From the NCBI RefSeq assembly GCF_042675965.1, contig NZ_JBHTKJ010000053.1, forward strand, positions 1-60,736: a DNA stretch of 60,736 bases. The letters run 5' to 3'. The notes under the pieces are model-generated. The model did no database searches and was not told where the DNA came from. It worked only from the letters and a program-made list of their open reading frames with translations. This DNA comes from Virgibacillus_R byunsanensis. GTDB taxonomy: Bacteria > Bacillota > Bacilli > Bacillales > Amphibacillaceae. Of this stretch, positions 25,315-33,958 are shown one piece after another (the first letter of the stretch is position 1; each line of letters begins with the position of its first letter). The translations under genes were made by a program, and so were the position numbers.

Positions 25315-26586
25315 ATGAATACCGAGAAAACACATGCAACCAATCTCGATCAACAAGATGATTTGAAGGATTTCAGGGAGGAATTTTTCATTTCGAATAA
25401 CTCCATCTATCTGGACGGGAATTCGTTGGGACTTATGTCCAAACGTGCTGAACAAGCAGTTCATAACGTAATGGATTCCTGGAAGGCGTACGCTATTGAA
25501 GGCTGGACAGAGGGCGAACATCCTTGGTTTTATTTGTCCGAAAACCTTGGTCGTATGTCAGCTTCATTAATTGGTGCTAAACCTGAGGAAGTAATTGTAA
25601 CCGGATCAACTACTACAAACCTGCACCAACTCGTATCGAGCTTTTTTAAACCCAAAGGAAAAAAGACGAAAATTATGGCGGATGAGTTAAACTTTCCTTC
25701 TGACATATACGCATTAAAGAGCCAGCTACAATTACATGGATTAGATCCAGAAGAACATCTTATCCAAGTTAAAAGTAAGGATCAAAACACACTAGAAACA
25801 AAGGATATAATTAAGGCAATGACAGATGATGTTGCCTTAATTGTATTGCCAGGTGTACTTTATCGAAGTGGACAAATTCTCGACATGGAAACCATAACAA
25901 AAGAAGCACATAAACGTGGAATCTTAATCGGTTTTGACTTATGCCATACGATTGGTTCTATTCCACACCACTTATCTGATTGGGATGTTGATTTCGCGTT
26001 CTGGTGCACATATAAACATCTAAACGGCGGTCCTGGTAGTGTTGCGGGTCTTTACGTTAATAAACAGCACTTCGGCAATGAGCCCGGACTTGCAGGCTGG
26101 TTCAGCTCATCTAAAGATAAACAATTTGACATGGCGCACACATTAACACCTGCACCGGATGCCAGTGCCTACCAAATTGGTACCCCTCATGTTTTAAGCG
26201 CTGCGCCATTACTGGGATCACTGGAATTGTTTCAGGAGGCTGGTATGGAGCGAGTTCGAAAAAAGTCATTACAATTAACAAATTATATGATGGAGCTAAT
26301 CGAAGCTGAATTAATGGACTATGAATTTACGATTGCAAATCCACGAGATGAACTCACAAGAGGGGCTCACCTATTTCTTGAACATCAGGACGCTGCACGG
26401 ATATGTAAAGCACTAAAAGCGGATGGTGTCGTTCCAGACTTCCGAACACCTAATGGGATTCGTTTAGCCCCAGTTGCTTTATATAACAGTTTTGAAGATG
26501 TATGGAATAGTGTACAAATCCTTAAATCCATTATGAAGGAAGAACGCTATAAAAACTTCGAAAATAAGCGAGGAGTGATTGCATAA
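25315..26586 (+). CDS. kynU: Kynureninase
   Basis: This 423-residue PLP enzyme cleaves kynurenine to anthranilate and alanine. Diagnostic stretches are IYLDGNSLGLMSKRA, EGWTEGEHPW, GFDLCHTIGSIPHHL, and the PLP-lysine motif FWCTYKHLNGGPGS. The ATG follows aagaggtg. It overlaps the next gene by one base (TAATG), so the three kyn genes form one coupled operon, transcribed away from the lysine-type operon. Confidence 0.95.
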   Translation: MNTEKTHATNLDQQDDLKDFREEFFISNNSIYLDGNSLGLMSKRAEQAVHNVMDSWKAYAIEGWTEGEHPWFYLSENLGRMSASLIGAKPEEVIVTGSTTTNLHQLVSSFFKPKGKKTKIMADELNFPSDIYALKSQLQLHGLDPEEHLIQVKSKDQNTLETKDIIKAMTDDVALIVLPGVLYRSGQILDMETITKEAHKRGILIGFDLCHTIGSIPHHLSDWDVDFAFWCTYKHLNGGPGSVAGLYVNKQHFGNEPGLAGWFSSSKDKQFDMAHTLTPAPDASAYQIGTPHVLSAAPLLGSLELFQEAGMERVRKKSLQLTNYMMELIEAELMDYEFTIANPRDELTRGAHLFLEHQDAARICKALKADGVVPDFRTPNGIRLAPVALYNSFEDVWNSVQILKSIMKEERYKNFENKRGVIA

Positions 26587-27218
26587 TGACTCCATCTAAA
26601 TGGATCGATATTTCGCAACCATTAACGAATGATATGGCAAACTTTCCAGGGGATACTCCTTTTTCTTATTCCCTAACCTATACAAAAGAAGAAACTGGTT
26701 CTGTCAATATTGGTCAAATGACCACCAGTTTACATATGGGTACTCATGTTGACGCACCATTTCATTATGATTCAAATGGAAAAACACTCGACAAATTAGA
26801 TTTAGATCTCTATATAGGAAAGGCTAAAGTAATAGATGTAAGTGATGTTGATACCATTACGAAAGATACTCTTGAATCCTTTAACTTAGATAACGTAACA
26901 CGTGTCTTAATTCGAACTTCCTTACCAAACAATCCGAAGCATTTTCCAGACAAAATGCCAGAATTAGACCCTACTATAGCTGCCCATTTACATGAAAAAG
27001 GTGTTCAGCTAATTGGTGTTGACATACCATCTGTCGATTCAGCCGACAGTAAAGAGTTAGAAACACACCATGCATTATACAAGCACGGCATTTTTATTCT
27101 GGAAAATTTAATGCTGGACCATGTAAAATCAGGCAATTATGAGCTAATAGCTTTACCACTAGCAATTAAAGGTGCGGACGGGTGTCCTGTTCGAGCGGTA
27201 ATTCGTCCAATTGATTAA
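26586..27218 (+). CDS. kynB: Kynurenine formamidase (arylformamidase)
   Basis: This 210-residue metal-dependent cyclase-family hydrolase converts N-formylkynurenine to kynurenine and formate. The zinc motif HMGTHVDAPFHY (HxGTHxDxPxH) is present, as is GVDIPSVDS further on. Its start codon overlaps the kynU stop; kynA follows 15 nt later. Length is normal. Confidence 0.94.
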   Translation: MTPSKWIDISQPLTNDMANFPGDTPFSYSLTYTKEETGSVNIGQMTTSLHMGTHVDAPFHYDSNGKTLDKLDLDLYIGKAKVIDVSDVDTITKDTLESFNLDNVTRVLIRTSLPNNPKHFPDKMPELDPTIAAHLHEKGVQLIGVDIPSVDSADSKELETHHALYKHGIFILENLMLDHVKSGNYELIALPLAIKGADGCPVRAVIRPID

Positions 27219-27233
27219 CAGGAGGTTTTTTCT

Positions 27234-28082
27234 ATGAATGAAAATAAGTCGAATGATTCGTTTAAATCAGAGGAAGGAATCCATACCGATTTTTCAGATG
27301 ATATGACGTATGGTGATTACTTACAACTTGATACCTTATTAGCCAGTCAAAATAGACTATCAGATCATCATGATGAAATGCTGTTTATTGTCATCCATCA
27401 GGTGAGTGAACTTTGGTTAAAACTAATTATCCACGAAACCCAAGCAGCTATTGCAGCAATTCAGCGGAATGACCTGCAAGCTTCCTTTAAAATGCTAGCT
27501 CGTGTGTCTAAAATCCAATCACAAATCATTCAAGCATGGGACGTCCTTTCCACACTGACACCAGCAGAATATATGGAGTTTCGAGATAAGCTAGCTAATG
27601 CTTCGGGATTTCAGTCGTATCAATATCGTCTGGTTGAGTTTGTGCTTGGTTATAAAACGCCACATATTTTAAAGATATATAAAGATAACCCAGAACTGTA
27701 TGCTATTTTAGAAAAAGCTTACTATGGACCTGGTTTATATGATGTGGCAATCCAAGCACTAGCAAGAGAGGGATTTTCTATAGATAAAAACGTATTGGAA
27801 CGAGATTTTTCAAAAACATACGAAAAAGATGCCACCGTGGAACAGGCCTGGCTTGATGTATATAATGACGTAGAACGTTACTGGAATTTATATCAATTGG
27901 CTGAAAAACTAGTTGATATAGAAGACCGGTTCCAACAATGGCGCTTTCGACACATGAAAACGGTTGAACGCATCATCGGTTATAAAACAGGTACAGGTGG
28001 ATCTTCTGGTGTTGGGTACTTAAAAAAAGTATTGGATCATTATTTTTTTCCTGAATTGTGGGATATTAGAACGAAACTATAA
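27234..28082 (+). CDS. kynA: Tryptophan 2,3-dioxygenase
   Basis: This 282-residue heme dioxygenase opens the tryptophan indole ring to N-formylkynurenine, the first step of the pathway. Seen are MTYGDYLQLDTLL, HHDEMLFIVIHQVSELWLKL, the substrate-contact segment FRDKLANASGFQSYQYR, and the heme-ligand region FRHMKTVERIIG with TGGSSGVGYL. It has a strong ribosome binding site (aggagg). Because kynA is last in the operon, pathway order and gene order are reversed. Confidence 0.95.
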   Translation: MNENKSNDSFKSEEGIHTDFSDDMTYGDYLQLDTLLASQNRLSDHHDEMLFIVIHQVSELWLKLIIHETQAAIAAIQRNDLQASFKMLARVSKIQSQIIQAWDVLSTLTPAEYMEFRDKLANASGFQSYQYRLVEFVLGYKTPHILKIYKDNPELYAILEKAYYGPGLYDVAIQALAREGFSIDKNVLERDFSKTYEKDATVEQAWLDVYNDVERYWNLYQLAEKLVDIEDRFQQWRFRHMKTVERIIGYKTGTGGSSGVGYLKKVLDHYFFPELWDIRTKL

Positions 28083-28169
28083 GTTCTATTAGTTACGCCT
28101 ATTCCCAATAACTATCATAAGATGATATACTGATGAAATCATTTTTCCTAATAGAAAGGACGACATATA

Positions 28170-29516
28170 ATGCCTACTACTAAAAAAGATCAATGGTCCA
28201 CCAAACTAGGATTTATTTTATCATCAGCAGGAGCCGCAATTGGTCTTGGAGCAATATGGAAATTCCCATATATGACTGGAATGAACGGTGGGGGTGCTTT
28301 TTTCTTATTGTTCATCGCCTTTACTGTCATTATCGGACTTCCCCTATTAATAGCTGAGTTTATTATAGGTAGAGGCGCTCAAAAAGAAGCTATCAGCGCC
28401 TTCAAAAAGCTTGCACCTAAATCAGGTTGGTCCATCATCGGCCGCTGGGGTGTTGTTGGTTCATTTCTACTCATGTCATTTTATAGTGTGGTTGGCGGCT
28501 GGGTACTTATCTATAGCATTCTGTCTATCTTTGGTCTAGTAATCAAAGAAGGTGCCAATTATGAACAATTATTTATAACGGTTACTGGAAATCCGCTAAT
28601 TACAATTGCAGGATTAATAGGATTTTTGTTCATTAATGTTATTGTTATTTCATTTGGTATCAAAAACGGAATTGAGAAATCAAGTAAAATATTAATGCCA
28701 TTATTATTTGTATTCTTTATTATATTAGTAATTCGCGCCGTAACATTTGAAGGTGCGGTAGAAGGGTTGCAATTCTTCCTTCAACCTGACTTTTCTCAAC
28801 TAACAGCTGAAAGTGTTCTATATGCACTTGGACAATCCTTTTTCTCCCTTGCTGTTGGATTTTCCGTAATGGTTACTTACAGCTCTTACTTGAACAAAAA
28901 TGTTAGTCTACCCATGTCTGCTGGGTCCGTTTCAATTATGAATATTTTCGTATCCTTACTCGCAGGTTTGGCCATTTTTCCAGTTGTATTTTCATTTGGT
29001 CTTGAGCCAGCTGGAGGGCCAGGATTATTATTTATGGTACTACCCGAAGCATTTGCTCAGATGCCATTTGGCGAGATATTCCTAAGTTTGTTTTTATTGT
29101 TATTCCTATTCGCCATTTTAACATCATCGTTTAGTATGCTAGAGATTATTACCTCAGCATTTACAGAGAATAAAAATCGCTCACGCAAAAATGTAGCTGC
29201 AATTGCTGGTATAATCATCTTTTTCGCAGGAATACCTGCTGCATTATCTTCAAGCAGTTTAGCCGATTTTAAGATTTTTAATTTAACTGTTTTCGATGCC
29301 ACAGATTTTCTAGTAAGTAATATTCTATTACCTGGTGGTTGTTTGTTAATTGCATTATTTATTGGATTTAAAATGGATAAAACCATTATGAAACAAGAGT
29401 TTTCCTACAGCAACACCCTACCAACTGGCATGTATCAAGTTTGGTTCCAGGTTATGAAATGGATTGTTCCTATCACTATCATAATCGTATTTCTAGGGTC
29501 GTTAGGGGTTATCTAA
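28170..29516 (+). CDS. NSS/SNF-family sodium-dependent transporter, likely for tryptophan
   Basis: This 448-residue protein has about 11-12 membrane helices and the NSS signature GAAIGLGAIWKFPYMTGMNGGGAFFLLF in helix 1, which holds the Na+ and substrate sites. It is 88 nt after kynA with its own gaaagga site. I see no terminator between, so it may be the last gene of the kyn operon. Bacterial NSS members carry tryptophan, tyrosine, leucine and others; tryptophan is inferred from the neighbours. Confidence 0.85.
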   Translation: MPTTKKDQWSTKLGFILSSAGAAIGLGAIWKFPYMTGMNGGGAFFLLFIAFTVIIGLPLLIAEFIIGRGAQKEAISAFKKLAPKSGWSIIGRWGVVGSFLLMSFYSVVGGWVLIYSILSIFGLVIKEGANYEQLFITVTGNPLITIAGLIGFLFINVIVISFGIKNGIEKSSKILMPLLFVFFIILVIRAVTFEGAVEGLQFFLQPDFSQLTAESVLYALGQSFFSLAVGFSVMVTYSSYLNKNVSLPMSAGSVSIMNIFVSLLAGLAIFPVVFSFGLEPAGGPGLLFMVLPEAFAQMPFGEIFLSLFLLLFLFAILTSSFSMLEIITSAFTENKNRSRKNVAAIAGIIIFFAGIPAALSSSSLADFKIFNLTVFDATDFLVSNILLPGGCLLIALFIGFKMDKTIMKQEFSYSNTLPTGMYQVWFQVMKWIVPITIIIVFLGSLGVI

Positions 29517-29527
29517 AGTTGAGAGCT

Positions 29528-29655
29528 AAAAGCGCCTCGAAAGACACGACATGCATAAGCAGAGCGCGTAGTGATGACTCCTTTACCACACGGAGTCGAA
29601 CTGCTTACGTCTGGGAGTGTCTAGACGCTGGAGCTGGACGTGGCTGATTCTGTAG
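29528..29655 (+). repeat. aagcgcc...gcgctggagctggac dispersed repeat, copy 1
   Basis: It starts aaaagcgcctcgaaagacac and ends gacgctggagctggacgtgg plus ctgattctgtag. The inner part can fold (actcctttaccacacggagt). The same ends recur at 32654-32777 and 32833-33052, and a right end alone at 51049. No coding potential; probably a non-autonomous, MITE-like element. Confidence 0.75.
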
Positions 29656-29789
29656 TTGATCATGCACTACTTTTTTCAAGTTATGCTATCTTTACTAATT
29701 AAATATCTTAAAAAGATGTTATAACATCTTTTTAATTACCAAAAATAGGGTAAAGTAACAGTATACATGTATATAAGGGAGTGAGAATA

Positions 29790-31127
29790 TTGACTCGAAA
29801 AATAGTTATTGTTGGTGGAGTTGGAGGTGGCGCTACAGTTGCAGCACAACTTCGCAGACAAGATAAGGATTCGGAAATTATTATATTTGATAAAGGAAGC
29901 CATATTGCCTTCTCTAATTGTGGTATGCCCTATTATATAGGTGGAGTTGTTTCTGAGAGAGACCATTTATTGCGGGAAACTGATAAATTTGCCAAAAAGT
30001 ATAATGTCACCGTTCGCACGCAATCTGAAGTCACAGCCATTAACCGGTCTCAAAAGCAAGTTCAATATAACCATGAGCATGTTGAATCCTATGATAAACT
30101 AATTCTCGCTCCTGGTGCCTCAGCAATTGTACCTGATATAGAAGGCTTGAATACGGATCGGGCATTTCCATTGCATACTATTCCAGACATGGATTCGATT
30201 TATGCTTACATAGAAGCTAATAAACCTAAAAGTGTTGCAGTTGTAGGGGCAGGGTTTGTTGGTTTGGAGATGGTGGAAAACTTCAAAGAAATTGGATTAG
30301 ACTGTACGATTATTGACAGATCCTCACAAGTCATGAAGCTAGTTGACCCTGATTTGGGTTCCGTCATTCAAGAACATATAGAAAAAAAGGGTGTGGAAGT
30401 TATTTTAGATGATGGTCTAGCATCTTTCACAGATGATGGTCAAACATTACAGTTGAATAGTGGGAAAAGTGTTCAAGCTGATATGACTTTGTTAGCAGTT
30501 GGGGTTAAACCAAATACAGCACTTGCAAAAGATGCCTTATTAAACCTAGGAGATACAGGTGCAATCTCTGTAAACGAATTTATGCAGACAAATGATCCCG
30601 ATATCTATGCATTAGGTGATGTAGTCGAAACAAATCATTATCTAACTAATACACCTAGTCATATTGCACTTGCATGGCCTGCACATCGACAGGCATTTAT
30701 TATTGCAAGCCACCTAGATGGCGAGCAAGTCCCTTATCGTGGCACACTTGGATCAGCCATTTTAAAAGTTTTTGACTTAGATGTTGGGGTCACGGGTCAT
30801 AGTAGTACAACATTAAATGAACTTGGTATCAATTTTAAAGAAGCTTCACTTGAAGCAAGGTCACATGCAGGCTACTATCCAGGTTCTGAGAAAATCCATA
30901 TTAAAATACTATTTGATCCTCATAATGGTAAAATTTACGGTGCGCAGGTTGTTGGTGGGCATGGTGTAGATAAACGTATAGCCGTACTAGTTACTGCTAT
31001 TCAAGGAAAACTCACTGTAAAAGATCTGCCAGAATTAGAATTGCCTTATGCTCCTCCATATTCTAGTCCAAAAGATCCTATTAATATTCTTGGCTATAAA
31101 GCTAGTGCCATGCTTGAAACGGAATAA
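29790..31127 (+). CDS. cdr: CoA-disulfide reductase / NADH oxidase-family flavoprotein
   Basis: This 445-residue FAD enzyme has an N-terminal GGVGGGATVAAQLRR dinucleotide fold, the single redox Cys in FSNCGMPYYIGG, the NAD(P)H loop VVGAGFVGLEMVENF, and IYALGDVVE. The C-terminal dimer domain contains YAPPYSSPKDP, with the Tyr used by CoA-disulfide reductases. It would keep coenzyme A reduced in a cell lacking glutathione. I use TTG 29790, since the agggagtg site precedes it; the GTG at 29781 lies within that site. Confidence 0.85.
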   Translation: MTRKIVIVGGVGGGATVAAQLRRQDKDSEIIIFDKGSHIAFSNCGMPYYIGGVVSERDHLLRETDKFAKKYNVTVRTQSEVTAINRSQKQVQYNHEHVESYDKLILAPGASAIVPDIEGLNTDRAFPLHTIPDMDSIYAYIEANKPKSVAVVGAGFVGLEMVENFKEIGLDCTIIDRSSQVMKLVDPDLGSVIQEHIEKKGVEVILDDGLASFTDDGQTLQLNSGKSVQADMTLLAVGVKPNTALAKDALLNLGDTGAISVNEFMQTNDPDIYALGDVVETNHYLTNTPSHIALAWPAHRQAFIIASHLDGEQVPYRGTLGSAILKVFDLDVGVTGHSSTTLNELGINFKEASLEARSHAGYYPGSEKIHIKILFDPHNGKIYGAQVVGGHGVDKRIAVLVTAIQGKLTVKDLPELELPYAPPYSSPKDPINILGYKASAMLETE

Positions 31128-31140
31128 TTTAAATGTAACA

Positions 31141-31172
31141 AAAGCACCTGAGATGAAATCAGGTGCTTTCTT
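31141..31172 (+). terminator. Terminator of the CoA-disulfide reductase gene
   Basis: Stem aaagcacctga / tcaggtgcttt, followed by cttggtt. It lies between convergent genes and may work in both directions. Confidence 0.75.
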
Positions 31173-31181
31173 GGTTAAGAT

Positions 31182-32453
31182 TTAGTTGTTATTACCCTTG
31201 TTTTTGTTTTCTTTTTTCGCTGCTTTTTCTTTGGCTTTTTCAGCTTTTTCTTGAGCCTTTTCAGCTTTTTTCGCTGCTTTTTCTTTGGCTTTTTCTACTT
31301 TCTCTTGAGCCTTTTCAGCCTTTTTGGCTGCTTTTTCTTTGGCTTTTTCAGCTTTCTCTTGAGCCTTTTCAGCCTTTTTGGCTGCTTTTTCTTTGGCTTT
31401 TTCTGCTTTATTCACAACATTTGCTTCTTCTTCAACAGATTGAACTTCTACCTCTTGTTCCTCTTCAACTTCTATACCTTCATCTGTTTCAGTTTCTTCT
31501 GGTGCATCTGTAGCTTCTGCTTCTTCTGAGCCCTCTTCATTTCTTTCTTCTTCATCCTCAACCGCTTCTTCCTCAGTTGATTCAAATTTACTAGTACGCT
31601 TATCGATTTTTTTAGCTAGCTTGTCGAAAGATTTTTGGATATTTTTCATAATAGCTTGCTGTGCATTTGGATTTTCAATTTTTTCTAACACTGCAGCTAA
31701 CGCCGTAAAGTTATTTGCAAGCTGAATATGAACACCATCAGATTCCTCTTCTGTTTCTTCACCATCATCTTCAACTACTGTTCCATCTTCTTCTGTGTTT
31801 GGCTCATCAGTATCTTCTTGAGATTCGTCTCGGTTTTCTTCGGTATTTGCTTCGTCATCCTCATTCGTTACTTCATCCGTGCCTTCTTCTTCAGTTGCTT
31901 TTTCATCTTCAGACCCTGAAGTATCTTCTCCATCAGCGTCCTTTTCAAGAAACGCCTCTGCTTGCCCTTGGGTTAAAAGTGCATCTTCTAATAACTCAGA
32001 TGCCTCGTCTATTTTGCCTTCAAGGATAAGTGCATTAGCTTCAGCAATACGTTCTGCAGCAAATTCAGCAAGAAGCTGACTTTCTTTATAATCATCGAAA
32101 GTAAGTGCTAATTGAATTTTTTCCTTCATCGATTTTACAAAGTAGAAAAAGTCTCCAGGAATTAGATTTGGTGCAGTTTCCTCTTCTAATTCATCATCTT
32201 CGCTAGTAGCGTCGTTACTTGTATCTTCTTCAGTTGCGGAATCTTCTTCAGTTGTAGAATTTTCCTCGTTGTTTACATCTTCTTCCGTTGCAGCATCTTC
32301 CTCGTTGTTTACATCTTCTTCCGTATCATTATCTACCTCATTGATGATAAAGTTATCACCATTGTTGTCCTCATTAGCCAAAACAGTACTTGTACCAATA
32401 AATGCTAACATGATAGCTGTTACTACAGTAAAAATAGTTCTCGATAAGTGCAT
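31182..32453 (-). CDS. Secreted acidic DUF5667 protein with Lys/Ala/Glu repeats
   Basis: This 423-residue exported protein has a signal peptide (MHLSRTIFTVVTAIMLAFIG, cleaved near VLA). An Asp/Glu/Thr/Asn-rich linker follows, then a DUF5667 region (LIPGDFFYFVKSMKEKIQLA, LAEFAAERIAEANALI), further acidic linker and a C-terminal helical tail. The tail has an 18-residue repeat of the form EKAKEKAAKKAEKAQEKA present about 3.5 times, with a matching 54-bp DNA period (about 31205-31410). ATG 32453 follows aaggagga; the ATG seven codons upstream overlaps it. The function of this protein is unknown; it is likely cell-surface or wall-associated. Confidence 0.8.
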   Translation of the reverse strand: MHLSRTIFTVVTAIMLAFIGTSTVLANEDNNGDNFIINEVDNDTEEDVNNEEDAATEEDVNNEENSTTEEDSATEEDTSNDATSEDDELEEETAPNLIPGDFFYFVKSMKEKIQLALTFDDYKESQLLAEFAAERIAEANALILEGKIDEASELLEDALLTQGQAEAFLEKDADGEDTSGSEDEKATEEEGTDEVTNEDDEANTEENRDESQEDTDEPNTEEDGTVVEDDGEETEEESDGVHIQLANNFTALAAVLEKIENPNAQQAIMKNIQKSFDKLAKKIDKRTSKFESTEEEAVEDEEERNEEGSEEAEATDAPEETETDEGIEVEEEQEVEVQSVEEEANVVNKAEKAKEKAAKKAEKAQEKAEKAKEKAAKKAEKAQEKVEKAKEKAAKKAEKAQEKAEKAKEKAAKKENKNKGNNN

Positions 32454-32586
32454 TAAAAAATTCCTCCTTGTCATATGTTTGTTCAGTAAAGGTTTCGAAT
32501 TTTTTTACGTATTTATGTCTATTTTTGTAGATATAAATGAAAAATAAAACTATTTTACCATGCGCAATAGACAAAAGACCTATTAG

Positions 32587-32652
32587 AAAGTTGGCTTATC
32601 GCTAAGTTGCACTTATATAGATAAGGAGGTTTTATACTTTTCTATCTACTAA
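32587..32652 (+). repeat. Short copy of the ttgcactta repeat
   Basis: gttggcttatcgctaagttg joins directly to the cacttatatagataagg...ctatctac end. It is an internally deleted form like that at 6632. Confidence 0.7.
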
Positions 32653-32653
32653 G

Positions 32654-32777
32654 AAAAGCGCAAGCGCCCTGAAAGACACGACCGCATAAGCAAAACGGCT
32701 GGAGAAAGGTGGTTTTTCCTTTCGCAAGACGGATTGCTTATGTCGCGAGTGGCTGGGCGCTGGAGCTAGACATGGCT
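32654..32777 (+). repeat. aagcgcc...gcgctggagct repeat, copy 2
   Basis: It starts aaaagcgcaagcgccctgaa and ends gggcgctggagctagacatg. The outer agcgccc / gggcgct form a 7-bp terminal inverted repeat. Internal gcataagc / gcttatg arms also pair. Part of a repeat cluster between the DUF5667 gene and the gene at 33147. Confidence 0.75.
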
Positions 32778-32832
32778 CTTGCTGACAAGAAACTTTATAG
32801 TACCAAAATTTTATACTTTCCTTACCTTGGAC

Positions 32833-33052
32833 AAAAGCGCAAGCGCCCCTTTAGCGACGTATGGGCTGCGCCCGCGCATCGCGGGTGGGTCGACGTTGCC
32901 GCGCAAAGCGGCGAAGTTAGTCGATCTTCCAAATCCGCATGAGATAAAGGAAACACGAAAAGCGTAAGCGAATCGATGTTGACTTATCGTAAGGAGGATC
33001 AGGAAGCCCACTAGTCGTTGGGCGCTGGAGCTGGACGCGGCTGATTCTGTAG
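32833..33052 (+). repeat. aagcgcc...gcgctggagct repeat, copy 3 (composite)
   Basis: It starts aaaagcgcaagcgcccct and ends gggcgctggagctggacg plus cggctgattctgtag. A second inner start (aaaagcgtaagcg, about 32957) suggests one copy inserted into or next to another. It is more GC-rich than its surroundings. No believable gene. Confidence 0.7.
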
Positions 33053-33097
33053 ATAAATGTACAAAACTTTTAAGTTATATACTTTCTTTACTTTTAA

Positions 33098-33135
33098 AAA
33101 AATACTTTCGAATAAGTATACTTCGAAAGTATTTT
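33098..33135 (-). terminator. Terminator of the gene at 33147
   Basis: Stem aatactttcgaa / ttcgaaagtatt, followed on the minus strand by a run of T. Confidence 0.85.
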
Positions 33136-33146
33136 ATAAGCGACTA

Positions 33147-33818
33147 TTATAAATCTTCTTCAAACCGATAAACCAATGTATAATTATCTTCGTTTAATAG
33201 TTCTGCAACATGTACCCGCTGTCCGTGTCCAAATACAATTTCGTTTTCCGTCATAGCTATAATCATGGCTTTTGTATTTGTTTGATTATCGACATATATA
33301 TCACCAACAACTGGCTTTAGAGCATTATCTTTTTCTGCCAATATTCTTGGAGATTCATCCTCTTGGCGCTGGATGTCAGTTACAAGCGATTTATCATTAT
33401 AAGCAATATCCTGACTTCCTTCTAAATTATCAGGTACCATTACAACATATTCACTGTGTTTCACACCATTATCACGAGTTGTTACGACATTCCCATCTTC
33501 TACATTATCTACCTTTTCGATTTCATTTAGTGAATAATGATCCAGAAAATCTGGAGCTGGTTTGATGATTAAGATATAGTCACCAGGTTTTGGTTTAGTA
33601 TCTTTATCAATGGTGTACCTTTTCCCGTAAAAAATGAAAGAATCATTATGTTTTGGTTTGTACAGCTGGATATCATTGGCTTTAGTTAATACTTGTTGCA
33701 TATCTTTTAAGCGATACAGATGGACAGACTTTTTGAACATCGGTTTTACGGAGTAGACTTTATGAAGTTCATTATTAAAATAAACGAATTGACCCTTCCT
33801 TACTTGAAAAAGCTTCAT
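33147..33818 (-). CDS. Hypothetical protein, 223 residues
   Basis: I do not recognise a family. The protein has no signal peptide or membrane helix and looks beta-rich. Two similar-looking segments occur: an N-terminal part with KGQFVYFNNELHKVYSVKP and a middle part with DSFIFYGKRYTIDKDTKPKPGDYILI. An acidic linker and GDIYVDNQTNTKAMIIAMTENEIVFGHG follow. Small SH3-like barrels binding nucleic acid or protein are possible, but that is only an impression. It has a good ribosome binding site and its own terminator, so expression is likely. Confidence 0.7.
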   Translation of the reverse strand: MKLFQVRKGQFVYFNNELHKVYSVKPMFKKSVHLYRLKDMQQVLTKANDIQLYKPKHNDSFIFYGKRYTIDKDTKPKPGDYILIIKPAPDFLDHYSLNEIEKVDNVEDGNVVTTRDNGVKHSEYVVMVPDNLEGSQDIAYNDKSLVTDIQRQEDESPRILAEKDNALKPVVGDIYVDNQTNTKAMIIAMTENEIVFGHGQRVHVAELLNEDNYTLVYRFEEDL

Positions 33819-33958
33819 CTTACGTCCTCCTACTATATTCTATGTCACTCTTATGTTCCCATAATACCATGTTCTTTAAACATCAAATAGAAGAAAACAT
33901 TAAAAAATGAGATTGCATCCTTTAAAATGATTATTGATGCGTCACTTTCTTTATAAAA

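Noticed and set aside
31163..32029. Leu/Phe-rich plus-strand frames opposite the DUF5667 gene
   Set aside because: They are mirror images of a low-complexity Glu/Lys-coding sequence and have no start signals.
32709..33011. Several 60-77 codon frames in the repeat hot spot
   Set aside because: All run across repeat boundaries and differ between copies of the same repeat.
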